From: DASRDR01 sp963812945 [NCBI: uncultured Candidatus Rokubacteria bacterium] | GTDB lineage: Bacteria; Methylomirabilota; Methylomirabilia; Rokubacteriales | Reading direction: 5' to 3' | Length of the DNA stretch: 64,000 bases | Assembly: GCA_963812945.1 (NCBI GenBank) | Contig: CAWEXD010000008.1 | Location: 3,472,001-3,536,000, forward strand | Shown here: positions 16,475 to 25,346 of the stretch, piece after piece | Numbering within the stretch: the stretch's first letter is position 1 | Layout: the number at the start of each line of letters is the position of its first letter | Notes under the pieces: model-generated | Databases searched by the model: none | What the model saw: the letters and a program-made list of their open reading frames with translations, nothing else | What the model was told of the DNA's origin: nothing | Position numbers and translations under genes: made by a program

Positions 16475-17266
16475 ATGGATTTCGGCATCAAGGGAAAGAT
16501 CGCGCTCGTCACCGCCGCGTCGAAGGGGCTTGGTCGCGGCACGGCGGAAGCCCTCGCGGCGGAGGGCTGCCGGGTCGCCATCTGCGCGCGCACGCGCGCG
16601 GACGTGGAGCAGGCCGCCCGGGAAATCGGGGCCAAGTCCGGCCACGCCGTGACGCCGTTCGTGGCCGACATGACCAAGGTCGAGGACATCGAGGCGCTCC
16701 TGGCCGGCGTGCGCGCCCAGCTGGGCGACCCCGACGTCGTCGTCTGCAACGCCGGCGGCCCGCCGCCCGGGAACTTCGCCAGCACGAAGATCGACCAGTT
16801 CATCCCCGCCGTCGAGCTCTCGATGATGAGCTCGATCCGGCTCACCTACGCGGCGGTCCCGGCCATGGTCAAGAAGAGCTGGGGCCGGATCGTCTACATC
16901 ACGTCGGTCTCGGTGAAGCAGCCGATCCCCAACATCCTCCTGTCCAACACCGCCCGCGCGGGGCTGACCGGGTTCATGAAGACGGTGGCGCGCGAGATCG
17001 CCCACACCGGGGTCACGATCAACGCGGTCCTGCCGGGCTCGCACGAGACCGACCGCCTCCGGACGACGGCGCGGAGCCGGGCGGCGAGCGAGGGGATCAC
17101 GTACGAGGCGGCGCTGGACGCGCAGCGACAGGGAAACCCGATGCGCGCGCTCGGCAACCCTGGGGACTTCGGCGCCGTCGTGGCCTTCGTATGCTCCCAG
17201 CAGGCCCGGTTCATCACCGGGGAGAGCGTGCTGGTCGACGGTGGCGCTTACGCGGGGCTCGTGTAG
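16475..17266 (+). CDS. SDR-family protein lacking the catalytic Tyr and Lys
   Basis: 263 aa. The ATG at 16475 follows CGGAGGAA, which selects it over the longer frame. The Rossmann motif TAASKGLGRG and the NAGG motif are normal. At the active site YxxxK reads S-N-T-A-R (residues 157-161, in LLSNTARAGLTGF), so both catalytic residues are replaced; the Ser region is TSVSVK. Proteins with this SN-x-x-R pattern form a known divergent SDR group annotated only as oxidoreductases. It may bind NAD(P) without classical catalysis. Confidence 0.82.
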   Translation: MDFGIKGKIALVTAASKGLGRGTAEALAAEGCRVAICARTRADVEQAAREIGAKSGHAVTPFVADMTKVEDIEALLAGVRAQLGDPDVVVCNAGGPPPGNFASTKIDQFIPAVELSMMSSIRLTYAAVPAMVKKSWGRIVYITSVSVKQPIPNILLSNTARAGLTGFMKTVAREIAHTGVTINAVLPGSHETDRLRTTARSRAASEGITYEAALDAQRQGNPMRALGNPGDFGAVVAFVCSQQARFITGESVLVDGGAYAGLV

Positions 17267-17296
17267 CCTCCCGACGGAGGGGCCGCGCCCCGCGGG

Positions 17297-17815
17297 TCAC
17301 AGGTCCCGGACCATCTGTAGCTCCGACAGCGCGGGCGTATGGTCGATCGGCTTCTCTTTGCCGGTAGGTCGAAAGCCGCAGCGACGGTACAGCGCGATGG
17401 CGGGGTCGTTCGTCGAGGTCACCCACAGGTAGAGACGCGCCGCCCCGCGCGCCCGCGCCCACGCGGCGACCGCCTCGACGAGCGCCACCCCGATCCTCCG
17501 GCCCCGCGCCGCGGGTTCGACGAACATCCCAACGAGCGCGAGGCGAGATCCCGCCGGGTCGTCCACCAGGCCGGTCGCCATCCCGATCCACCGGCCCTCG
17601 TCCTCGGCGACGTACGTCACCTGGTCCTCGCCGGCCGCCCCGCGGGTCGCGCGCTCGTCCCAGACCCCGTCGGCGAACGCCTCCTCCCGGGCGAGGGTGG
17701 AGCCGAATGCCAGCGGGGCGTCGGCGAGCGCCCGCAGCCTCAGCGCCCGCAAAGGGGTGCCTTCGTCCGAGCGGATCCGTCGAACGCAAGGGGGCAACGT
17801 GATCGCTCCGGGCAT
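17297..17815 (-). CDS. GNAT-family N-acetyltransferase
   Basis: 172 aa, ATG at 17815. The acetyl-CoA-binding core is visible in LALVGMFVEPAARGRRIGVALVEAV (the RRIG form of R/Q-x-x-G-x-G/A) and the C-terminal NDPAIALYRRCGFRPTGKEK. Substrate is not predictable. It converges with the SDR gene upstream, with 30 nt between the stops. It is read in the same direction as the DinB gene, with 83 nt between them. Confidence 0.8.
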   Translation of the reverse strand: MPGAITLPPCVRRIRSDEGTPLRALRLRALADAPLAFGSTLAREEAFADGVWDERATRGAAGEDQVTYVAEDEGRWIGMATGLVDDPAGSRLALVGMFVEPAARGRRIGVALVEAVAAWARARGAARLYLWVTSTNDPAIALYRRCGFRPTGKEKPIDHTPALSELQMVRDL

Positions 17816-17898
17816 CGGCGGCTGCGGGGTCCGCCGCGGCTCCGTCACGTAGCGAACCGACCCACCGCGTAAGCTGGGCCCGGGATCCGCCTGCCTGA

Positions 17899-18390
17899 CT
17901 AGGCCTCGCCGCGTAGCGCGCGCTGGAGCTGGTCCAGGTGGTTGGCGTCGTGCCAGACCATCAGGTTCGCCACGTCCTCCACCGTCATGCGCCCGTACGT
18001 CGGATGGAGCCCGGCGCGCGCCCACTGGGCGTCGGACAGGCCGCGCAGGTGCGCCAGGCACTCCTCCCGCCGCCGGCGAAACGCGCGCGCCGCCTCGATC
18101 GCGTCGCTCCGGATGTACTGCCGGTCCTCGGCCCACCGCTCGGGGTCCGCCGGGACCAGCGGCGGCTCGTGGGCTGCCGCCAGCGTCTGGAAGCGCAGCA
18201 TGAAGAACTCCTCGGTGTCCCGGAGGTGGCAGACGACCTCCTTGGGCGCCCAGTTCTTCTCGTCCGGACGGCGGCTGAGCACGGCCTCGGGCCGGTCCAC
18301 GATGGCCTCGTCCAGCTCGTGCGCGGTGCGCCCGAGTCGCTCGAGGCGCTCCGGACGCGGCATCTTGGCGACCTCTTCCTTGGTCAGCAT
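17899..18390 (-). CDS. DinB-family metal-binding four-helix protein
   Basis: 163 aa, ATG at 18390. The DinB/YfiT fold is suggested by WAPKEVVCHLRDTEEFFMLR around residue 50 and the C-terminal MVWHDANHLDQLQRAL. The latter carries the HxxxH pair that, with the earlier His (VCHLRD), forms the usual metal triad. Family members are thiol-dependent transferases or stress proteins. It sits 47 nt downstream of the CoA-transferase operon on the same strand. Confidence 0.8.
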   Translation of the reverse strand: MLTKEEVAKMPRPERLERLGRTAHELDEAIVDRPEAVLSRRPDEKNWAPKEVVCHLRDTEEFFMLRFQTLAAAHEPPLVPADPERWAEDRQYIRSDAIEAARAFRRRREECLAHLRGLSDAQWARAGLHPTYGRMTVEDVANLMVWHDANHLDQLQRALRGEA

Positions 18391-18437
18391 CAGTCTGGTT
18401 CCCTTCCCTCTCGACGTGGCCGCCAGGCGGCGGCCGG

Positions 18438-19778
18438 CTAGATCACGCCCCGGGCGCGAAGCGCCTCGAGCTCGGACGGCGGGAGTCCGAGGTACCGGGC
18501 GTAGACGACGGCGTTGTCGGCGCCGACCGGCCGGCACGCCCACTTGATCCGGGGCGGCGTCCGCGAGAGCTTCCAGGGCGGCGCCTGGAGCAAGAGCGTG
18601 CCGTAGTGCGGGTCCTCCACGCGCTGGAAGACCCCGCGCTCCCACCAGTGGCTCTCCTCGAGCGTGTCCTTCGGGCGGTTCACCTTGGCAGTGGCCACCG
18701 TGCCCGGCCCGCGCTTGTTCAGCATGTAGTCCATCACGCGGTCCAGCACCTCCTGGGAGGTGAGCTCCGCGGACCACGCCTCGATCTCCTTGTGGATCTC
18801 GGGTTGCTTGTCGGCGGCCGTCCGGTCGCGCATCGTCGGGAATCGCTCCCTGAGCTCCGGCCGCCCCATGATGTTCGTGACGCCGGTCCAGTTGGGATCC
18901 GAGAACCCGGCGATGAACGAGTAGCCGTCCTTGGTCCGCACGAGGGTGTAGGGGTAGAGCGATGGGTTGAAGGCCCCGCCGCGCTCCCACACTTGCCGGT
19001 GCGAGTGATACCAGTGAAGGCCGTAGTCGGCCATCCGCGCCTCGCCCTCGGCAGGCGAGACGTCGCAGAGCTGGCCCCGGCCCGACGCCGCCCGCCACGT
19101 CAGCGCGGCCACCGCCGCGAACGCGGCCCACGCCCCGCCGAAGTACCAGCCGGCCCAGTTGCCCTGTCGCGTGGGCACCGCGTGGGGCTGGGCCCCGTCC
19201 CGCTCGGGCTCGCCCGTCAGGTACGGGACTCCCGACAGGGCCTGGTTGGTGAGGTCATGATCGGGAATCGGCGAGGCGGCCCGCGGGCCGAACTGACCGT
19301 GCGTCGAAATCGCCACGTAGACGAGCCCCGGGTTGAGCTGGCTCAGCTGCCGGTACCCGAGGCCCCAGGCGTCCATCTGACCGGGCCGGGCCGTCTCGAT
19401 CAGCACGTCGGCCTTCGCGGCCAGGCGCCGCAGGAGGAGGCGGCCCTCGGCGTGCTCGAGCGAGAGCGTCACGTGGTGCTTGTTCCGGCCCTCGACGAGG
19501 TAGGCCAGGCCGGTGTCCACGTGCTGGAGACCGTCGGGCGAGAACTGCCGGGCCACGTCCCCGCCTGGCGGCTCGACGCGGATCACCGTCGCGCCGAACT
19601 CGGCCAGGATCGAGGACGCGAACAGGCCGGCCACGTTTCCATGCGAGCAGTCGAGGACGAGGAGGTCGTCGAGCGCCTCGGGCTTGGCCATCGCGTGCGC
19701 GGGGTCGGTCATCCCCCGCGCGAACTCGGCCCAGGGCGCGCGGGCGCCGGCCGGAGCGGCCTCCCGCTCGGGGCTCAC
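18438..19778 (-). CDS. Family III CoA-transferase (CaiB/BaiF), second of a coupled pair
   Basis: 446 aa, GTG at 19778 overlapping the stop of the upstream CoA-transferase by 4 nt. The family N-terminus LLVLDCSHGNVAGLFASSIL, AEFGATVIRVEPPGGD and the block DHDLTNQALSGVPYLTG are present; the Asp in DHD lines up with the catalytic Asp that forms the acyl anhydride. It is distantly similar to its partner, including the shared C-terminus PSELEALRARGVI versus PSEIQELTAKGVI. Coupled expression suggests a heteromeric enzyme, as in benzylsuccinate or 2-methylfumaryl CoA-transferases. Substrate unknown. Confidence 0.88.
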   Translation of the reverse strand: MSPEREAAPAGARAPWAEFARGMTDPAHAMAKPEALDDLLVLDCSHGNVAGLFASSILAEFGATVIRVEPPGGDVARQFSPDGLQHVDTGLAYLVEGRNKHHVTLSLEHAEGRLLLRRLAAKADVLIETARPGQMDAWGLGYRQLSQLNPGLVYVAISTHGQFGPRAASPIPDHDLTNQALSGVPYLTGEPERDGAQPHAVPTRQGNWAGWYFGGAWAAFAAVAALTWRAASGRGQLCDVSPAEGEARMADYGLHWYHSHRQVWERGGAFNPSLYPYTLVRTKDGYSFIAGFSDPNWTGVTNIMGRPELRERFPTMRDRTAADKQPEIHKEIEAWSAELTSQEVLDRVMDYMLNKRGPGTVATAKVNRPKDTLEESHWWERGVFQRVEDPHYGTLLLQAPPWKLSRTPPRIKWACRPVGADNAVVYARYLGLPPSELEALRARGVI

Positions 19779-21112
19779 GCGATCCTCCCGTCGGCGGCCA
19801 CGCCGTCGGGCGGCTTCGCGCCGACGCGCTCGGCCCAGCGGCCGATCACGCCCTTGGCCGTGAGCTCCTGGATCTCGGAGGGGGACAGCCCGAGGACGGT
19901 CCGGAAGACGTGCTCGTTGTGCCAGCCGACCGGCCGGGCGGCCCAGCGGATGCGCCCCGGCGTCGCCGACAGCTTCGGAGCCGGCCCCTGCTCGACCATG
20001 TCGCCGTAGAGTCCGTCCTCGTGGTCCCACACCGCGGCCCGGGCGCGGAGGTGGGCGTCCTCGTAGCGGTCGCGGGACGTCGCGACCCGGGCAGCGGCGA
20101 ACCCGTGCTTCTCCCCGAACGCCTCCACGTCGGCGCGGCCGAGGTCGGCGGCCCACTCCGCCACCTGCCGGCGGATCGCGGCGCCGTGGGCCGGCTCGAG
20201 CCGCGCGGCCAGCGTCGAGTACCGGGGATCGTCGGCCAGCGCGGGCGTCCCCATCGCGTGGCAGAGTCCGCGGAACTCGGCGTCGGTCACGGCGACCACG
20301 GCCGCGAACCCGTCCAGGCAGCGGACGATGTCGGCCGCCCCGAGCGCGCGGTCCTGGTTACCGATCGGCTCGCGCTCCCGCCCGGTCAGCCCCGCGTAGA
20401 GCCACGTCCAGTCGAGCGACCGGATCAGCCCCTCGGACTGCGCGTAATCGATGAACTGGCCCTCGCCGGTCCGCCGGCGGTGGTGGAGCGCGATCAGCGC
20501 CGCGGTCGCCGCCATCAGCGCGCCGAACCAGTCGCCGATGAAGATGCCGCAGGTGATCGGGGGCCGGCCGGGGAAGCCCGTGATGCCGATCATCCCCGAC
20601 ACGGTCTGGGCCACGGCGTCGTACGAGGCGCGCCCGTGGGAGAACGGGCCCCACTGTCCGAAGCCGGAGTTCGCCACGTAGACGAGGCGCGGGTTGACGG
20701 CCGAGAGGTCGCGGTAGCCGATGCCCCAGCTGTCCAGCGTGCCCGCGCGGAAGTTCTCCACCATCACGTCCGCGCGCGCCGCGAGACGCGTGAAGAGCGC
20801 CTTGCCCTCCTCCTTGTGGAGATCGATGGCGACGTGGTGCTTGGAGTGGTTCTCCGGGAAGAAGCCGAGCGAGGCGTTCTTCCAGAACGTCCCGCGCGGG
20901 CTGACGTAGCGCATCGTGTCGCCCCCCGGCGGGAGCTCCACCTTGATCACCTCGGCCCCGAACTCCCCCAGGAAGTCGGCCGTCGAGGGGCCGAGGATCA
21001 GCGTGGTGAGCTCCAGGACGCGCACGCCCTTGAGCGCCTCGGGCTTGTCGAAGATCTGCGACCGCTCGAACAGCTCGGCCGCCCACTCGAAGTAGGACTG
21101 CTCGCTCGGCAT
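19775..21112 (-). CDS. Family III CoA-transferase (CaiB/BaiF), first of a coupled pair
   Basis: 445 aa, ATG at 21112 (MPSEQSYFEWAAELFERSQ). GVRVLELTTLILGPSTADFL and FGAEVIKVELPPGGDTMRY give the CoA-binding N-terminus. RASYDAVAQTVSGMIGITG holds the Asp of the family active site. The start of this gene and the end of the KAS III fusion gene are 142 nt apart, same strand, so the three could be one operon of acyl-CoA chemistry. The long upstream frame to 21307 is not used because it reads through arginine/proline-rich sequence. Confidence 0.88.
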   Translation of the reverse strand: MPSEQSYFEWAAELFERSQIFDKPEALKGVRVLELTTLILGPSTADFLGEFGAEVIKVELPPGGDTMRYVSPRGTFWKNASLGFFPENHSKHHVAIDLHKEEGKALFTRLAARADVMVENFRAGTLDSWGIGYRDLSAVNPRLVYVANSGFGQWGPFSHGRASYDAVAQTVSGMIGITGFPGRPPITCGIFIGDWFGALMAATAALIALHHRRRTGEGQFIDYAQSEGLIRSLDWTWLYAGLTGREREPIGNQDRALGAADIVRCLDGFAAVVAVTDAEFRGLCHAMGTPALADDPRYSTLAARLEPAHGAAIRRQVAEWAADLGRADVEAFGEKHGFAAARVATSRDRYEDAHLRARAAVWDHEDGLYGDMVEQGPAPKLSATPGRIRWAARPVGWHNEHVFRTVLGLSPSEIQELTAKGVIGRWAERVGAKPPDGVAADGRIA

Positions 21113-21254
21113 TGGTGCGCGTCTCCTGGAAGTGGCCGGGACCCCTCGTCCGGCGGCACCGTCATCGCGGGGCTCGGGCGCCGCCGCGAGGCCCATACTA
21201 GCGCATCGCCGGGGCCCCCCGGAACCCCGCGATCGCCGACCCCCGTGGCGCCGG

Positions 21255-23204
21255 TCAGGCGACGATGGCGGGATCGACGCGCAGGACGGCGTAGCCGCCC
21301 ACGGCACCCGCCCCGAAGCCCGGGGCGAACACGCGCATGGGTCGGTCCAGGACGCCCTCGTGAACCGCGTCGGAGAGCGCGATCGGGATGCTCGCCGAGG
21401 ACGTGTTGCCGACGCGCTCGATGTCGAAGTAGAGCCGCTCCGGCGCCACCCCCGCCGCCCGCGCGATCGCCACGACCATGGTCTTGTTCGCCTGGTGGGG
21501 GACGATCAGGTCGATCGCGTCGAGGAGCGATCCCGGGCCGCCGTCGGGGTGCGGGAGCGCCCGGAGCTCCCCGAGCATCTGCTCGAGGTAGCGCTTGACC
21601 AGGGCGCGCACCTCCGGTCCGAACACGGTGATGTTGTTGTCGAACTCGGGGTTCGGCCAGATGATCGAGTCGACCTCGGCCATGGGGCCGCTCGCGTACG
21701 TCTGGAACACCTCGATGTCGGGCGGGGCGCCCGGCGGCGCCGGTCCCACGACGAGCGCCCCCGCACCGTCCCCGAAGATCATCCGCGACGTCCGGACCGT
21801 CCCGATCTTGTCGGAGAACTTCTCCCCGCACACGACCAGGACGGGACGCTCGACCTCCTGGAGGAGCCGCACCGCCTCGCCGAGGCCATAGGGCAGCCCG
21901 GCGCAGGCGGCGACCATGTCGAGCGACGCGTGAGTCTGGAACATGCCGAGCTGCCCGGACAGCCACGTCGCGAGCGACGGCATCATCTTCGTGCTCGTGC
22001 ACGAGCAGAAGAGCACCGCCCCGATCTCCTCGGGACGGCGGCCGGCCTTCGCGAGCGCCCGCTCGGCCGCGAGCAGCGCCATGTGGTCGAGGTCGAGCTC
22101 GGAGTAGAGCCGCTGCTCGATGCCGGTCTTCGCGTGGATCTCGTCCGCCGTCATGGGTGACCAGCACCACGCCGCGTTCCGGATGAGGTCGTCGTTCGTG
22201 CAGGCGCGCTCGCCACGGTACACCGCCAGCGCCTCGAGGCGCGGCTGGACCCGGAACCGCGCGCGGACGTCGACCGGCGGGAGCGGCGCCACGGGCGGGC
22301 GCGTGACGGCCGGCAAGGGTTTGCGCGGGCGGGTCCGCCGCGATCCCTTGGCGCGGCGGATGAACTCTCGCACCTCGTCGCTCCGCGGGTGGAACACGAC
22401 CACGAAGTCGTCGGCCTGGAGCTGGCCGACTTCGATCAGCCGCGTCTTCGCCCGGTCCCACGGGTACTGGTTGTGGAGGACCATGGTCTGCCGGAGGAGC
22501 GCCTCGAGCTCGGGCACGGGATGCGCGCACTCGATGAGGTCGTCGTGCCCGTAGCGCGGGTAGTCGGCGTGGTAGGCGAGGAGGTGATAGGTGAGGCTCT
22601 TCGGATCCGCGAGGATCTCGGCCACCGTCGGCTTGAGCGCCGGCAGCTCGGCGCCCGCGCCCTTCTTGTGGCGGAAGATGTCGAGGAGCGTGGTGAAGAC
22701 CTTCGTCTCCGTCCCCTCGTCCCACGTGGGCGGGAGTGCCCGGTAGCCGGCGTCGATGGCGCTCACGAGTTCGCCGCCGTCCCAGGGCCGGAACACCGGA
22801 AGGAAGACGTCGTCCCGGGACCGCGGCACGTCGCGCCAGCGCGTCGGCTGCTTCCGGTACATGGTCATCGCGTACCGGTTCACCCAGAAGAGGTTCAGGG
22901 CCAGGTCGCGCAGGAGCTCGTATCGGCTCTTGTAGCCTCGCCCCTCCACCCGGGCGACGATGTCCGTCTCGGTCGGGGCCTTCTCCTCGAAATCCCGGCG
23001 GATCACGGCCGCGAACTGCTCGAGGGTCTGGAAGACGGAGAAGTCGAGCTCCGGAAAGAAGTTGAACGGAAAGACGATGCGGCCGTAGCGGTTGACGACG
23101 AAAGGCTTCATGCGACGCTCCTGGGCCCGGCAGGCCAACTCCGCGATGGCGGCCGCGCGGAGGCGTCGGATCGCGCGGGCGTCTCGGTCGAGCACGTCCA
23201 TCAT
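21255..23204 (-). CDS. KAS III (FabH/HMG-CoA synthase-like) protein with a ~300-residue unrecognised N-terminal region
   Basis: 649 aa, ATG at 23204, about twice the length of FabH. Residues ~320-649 are a KAS III thiolase fold with all three catalytic residues: Cys in DMVAACAGLPYG (about 434), His in VPHQANKTMVVAI and Asn in VGNTSSASIPIAL. Residues ~30-285 (VNRYGRIVFPFNFFPELDF, YELLRDLALNLFWVNRYAM, LTYHLLAYHADYPRYGHDD, LLRQTMVLHNQYPWDRAKT) are rich in Trp, Tyr and His and match no family I know. A basic proline-rich linker joins the two. It starts divergently from the E2 gene, 77 nt apart, and is followed by two CoA-transferases. Confidence 0.85.
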   Translation of the reverse strand: MMDVLDRDARAIRRLRAAAIAELACRAQERRMKPFVVNRYGRIVFPFNFFPELDFSVFQTLEQFAAVIRRDFEEKAPTETDIVARVEGRGYKSRYELLRDLALNLFWVNRYAMTMYRKQPTRWRDVPRSRDDVFLPVFRPWDGGELVSAIDAGYRALPPTWDEGTETKVFTTLLDIFRHKKGAGAELPALKPTVAEILADPKSLTYHLLAYHADYPRYGHDDLIECAHPVPELEALLRQTMVLHNQYPWDRAKTRLIEVGQLQADDFVVVFHPRSDEVREFIRRAKGSRRTRPRKPLPAVTRPPVAPLPPVDVRARFRVQPRLEALAVYRGERACTNDDLIRNAAWCWSPMTADEIHAKTGIEQRLYSELDLDHMALLAAERALAKAGRRPEEIGAVLFCSCTSTKMMPSLATWLSGQLGMFQTHASLDMVAACAGLPYGLGEAVRLLQEVERPVLVVCGEKFSDKIGTVRTSRMIFGDGAGALVVGPAPPGAPPDIEVFQTYASGPMAEVDSIIWPNPEFDNNITVFGPEVRALVKRYLEQMLGELRALPHPDGGPGSLLDAIDLIVPHQANKTMVVAIARAAGVAPERLYFDIERVGNTSSASIPIALSDAVHEGVLDRPMRVFAPGFGAGAVGGYAVLRVDPAIVA

Positions 23205-23281
23205 CCCCCGGGCCGCCGCGCCCCGCAAGCGGCCCGCGGCCCGCGAGGCCTCGGACCCGCGTGGTATCATCCAGCGCCGAG

Positions 23282-24469
23282 ATGCCGCACGAGATCGTGA
23301 TGCCCCGCCTGGGATGGTCGACGGAGGAAGGCACCCTCATCGAGTGGCTCAAGAAGGACGGCGACGTCGTCCGGACCGGTGACGTGGTCTGCGTCATCGA
23401 GAGCGACAAGGCGCAGGTGGAGGTGGAATCCTTCGACGCCGGAGTGCTGAGGATCCCGGCTGACTCGCCGATGCCCGGTCTGAAGGTGCCGGTGGGCACG
23501 CTGCTCGGCTACGTCCTCGCGCCCGGCGAAGCGCTGCCGGCCGCGCGCGCTCCCCGCGCCGCTTCGCTCCTCGCCACCCCGGCGGCGCCGGCCCCTGAGG
23601 TGGGGCGACAGGCGGTCCCTGGGCGCACGGAGGGTGCCGCGGCGGCGGGCGGCGGCGGGCCCTCCGGGAGCCCGCGGGCCCGGCGGGTCGCCGCGGAGCT
23701 CCGTGTGGACTGGACGGTTCTCCGGGGAAGCGGCCGGACGGGGCGCATCGTCGAGCGCGATGTCCGGGCGGCGGAGGGCGACCGTCCGGCCGACGTGCGC
23801 CGGCTCGTTGGCGAGCGAATGAGCGCCAGCGCCCGCACGACGGCGCCCGTGACCCTGACCACGGACGCCGACGCCACCGAGCTGGTGCGGGTTCGCGCCG
23901 CCCTCCAGGCGGAGGCCTTCGCCGCGGGGACGACGCCCCCTTCCTACACCGCTTGCCTGGTGAAGCTGACGGCGGTCGCGCTCTCCGAGCACCCCGCCCT
24001 GAACGCCTCGCTGGACGGCGAGCGCCTGGTCCAGCACCGCGCCATCCACGTCGGCGTGGCGGTCGACACGCCGCGCGGGCTGCTCGCCTGCGTGCTGCGC
24101 GACGCGCCGGGCAAGCCGCTCCGCGCCCTCGCGGCCGAGTCGGCCGCGCTCATCGCGGCCGCGCGGGCGGGGACCCTGTCGCCGGACGCCCTCCGTGGCG
24201 GCACCTTCACCGTCTCGAACCTCGGGGCGTACGAGATCGACGTCTTCACGCCGATCATCAACCTGCCGGAGTGTGCGATCCTCGGCGTCGGCCGCATCGC
24301 GGCTCGCGCGGTCGTCGTCGACGAGGCGGCAGGCCTCATCGGGGCCCGGAAGATGATGGCGCTCAGCCTGACCTTCGACCACCGCGTCGTCGACGGCGCG
24401 CCGGCGGCCCGCTTCCTCCAGCGCGTGAAGCACCTCGTCGAGCAACCGGGTCTCTGGGTGGACCGATGA
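23282..24469 (+). CDS. 2-oxoacid dehydrogenase E2 (dihydrolipoyl acyltransferase)
   Basis: 395 aa, ATG at 23282. One N-terminal lipoyl domain carries the lipoylated Lys in IESDKAQVEVES. An E3-binding domain is at about 130-170 (SPRARRVAAELRVDWTVLRG, GRIVERDVRAA). The C-terminal acyltransferase domain ends with the catalytic FDHRVVDGAPAARFLQ (HxxxDG). First gene of an operon E2-SDR-E1alpha-E1beta-PanE-like; its stop overlaps the SDR start by 4 nt. The E1 components are of the acetoin/branched-chain two-subunit type. No E3 gene is present, so lipoamide dehydrogenase must come from elsewhere. Confidence 0.9.
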   Translation: MPHEIVMPRLGWSTEEGTLIEWLKKDGDVVRTGDVVCVIESDKAQVEVESFDAGVLRIPADSPMPGLKVPVGTLLGYVLAPGEALPAARAPRAASLLATPAAPAPEVGRQAVPGRTEGAAAAGGGGPSGSPRARRVAAELRVDWTVLRGSGRTGRIVERDVRAAEGDRPADVRRLVGERMSASARTTAPVTLTTDADATELVRVRAALQAEAFAAGTTPPSYTACLVKLTAVALSEHPALNASLDGERLVQHRAIHVGVAVDTPRGLLACVLRDAPGKPLRALAAESAALIAAARAGTLSPDALRGGTFTVSNLGAYEIDVFTPIINLPECAILGVGRIAARAVVVDEAAGLIGARKMMALSLTFDHRVVDGAPAARFLQRVKHLVEQPGLWVDR

Positions 24470-25323
24470 GCCATCAGGCCCCGATGACTCGGCCGAAGCT
24501 GCTCGAGTGGTTCGGCCTCGACGACCGCGTGGCGGTCGTCACCGGCGGCGGCGCCAACGGCGGCATCGGCCACGCGGTCGCGCTCGCCCTGGCTCACGCC
24601 GGGGCCCACGTGCTCGTCAGCGACGTAGACGCCGGCGGCGCGGCGGAAACCGCACGCGAGATCCAGCGTCTCGGGCGGCGCAGCCTCGGCGTCCGCGCCG
24701 ATCTCGGTCAGCCGGACGACGTCCTGGCCATGATGGAAGCCGCGGACCGTGAGTTCGGTCGGGTGGAGATCCTCGTGAACAACGTCGGTATCGGCCACCG
24801 GGCCCGGCCGGAGGCGCTCTCGCTCGAGGACTGGCGGAAAGTGGTCGCCGTCAACCTCGACGGCACATTTCTGGCCACTCGCGAGGCCGGCCGGCGCATG
24901 ATCGCGCGCGGAGCGGGCGGGAGCATCGTGAGCATCAGCTCGATCGCGGGCAGCTCGGCGCTCGGCCGGGGGAACTTCGTCTACAGCGTCACCAAGGCGG
25001 GGATCATCCAGCTCACGCGCGAGCTGGCGGTCGAGTGGGCGCCTCACCGCATCCGCGTGAACGCCATCCAGCCGGCGCAGGTCATGACGAAGGCGCTGGA
25101 CCGGATGCTCGCGGATCCCCGGCTCGACCCGGCGACGCTGAAGGAGCGCTTCCTGAGGGGCATCCCGCTCGACCGGATCGGGGAGCCCGAGGACATCGCG
25201 AAGGCGGCCCTCTTCCTCGTCTCTGACGCGGCCGGCTTCATCACCGGTCACAGCCTGCCGGTCGACGGGGGCAACCTCGCGCTCAACGCGGGCGGCAGCA
25301 AGCTCTGGCCCACGGACCCCTGA
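24466..25323 (+). CDS. Short-chain dehydrogenase/reductase in the 2-oxoacid dehydrogenase operon
   Basis: 285 aa, starting at the ATG that overlaps the E2 stop. GGGANGGIGHAVALALAHAG is the nucleotide-binding loop, with an extra Gly-Ala-Asn insertion relative to TGxxxGIG. NNVGIG, SISSIAGS and YSVTKAG supply the remaining SDR motifs with intact Ser, Tyr and Lys. The C-terminus GFITGHSLPVDGGN is that of FabG-like enzymes. Placed between E2 and E1 genes, it probably acts on the same metabolite, for example a 2-hydroxy or diketo substrate. 23 nt to E1 alpha. Confidence 0.87.
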   Translation: MSHQAPMTRPKLLEWFGLDDRVAVVTGGGANGGIGHAVALALAHAGAHVLVSDVDAGGAAETAREIQRLGRRSLGVRADLGQPDDVLAMMEAADREFGRVEILVNNVGIGHRARPEALSLEDWRKVVAVNLDGTFLATREAGRRMIARGAGGSIVSISSIAGSSALGRGNFVYSVTKAGIIQLTRELAVEWAPHRIRVNAIQPAQVMTKALDRMLADPRLDPATLKERFLRGIPLDRIGEPEDIAKAALFLVSDAAGFITGHSLPVDGGNLALNAGGSKLWPTDP

Positions 25324-25346
25324 TCCCAGCGCCCGAGAGGACATCG

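Noticed and set aside
24466-24500. Possible fourth copy of the junction repeat at the E2/SDR boundary (ATGAGCCATCAGGCCCC)
   Set aside because: Only the first ~16 bases resemble the repeat. The hairpin core, 14-bp units and terminal GTGA are absent, and the ATG is the SDR start itself.
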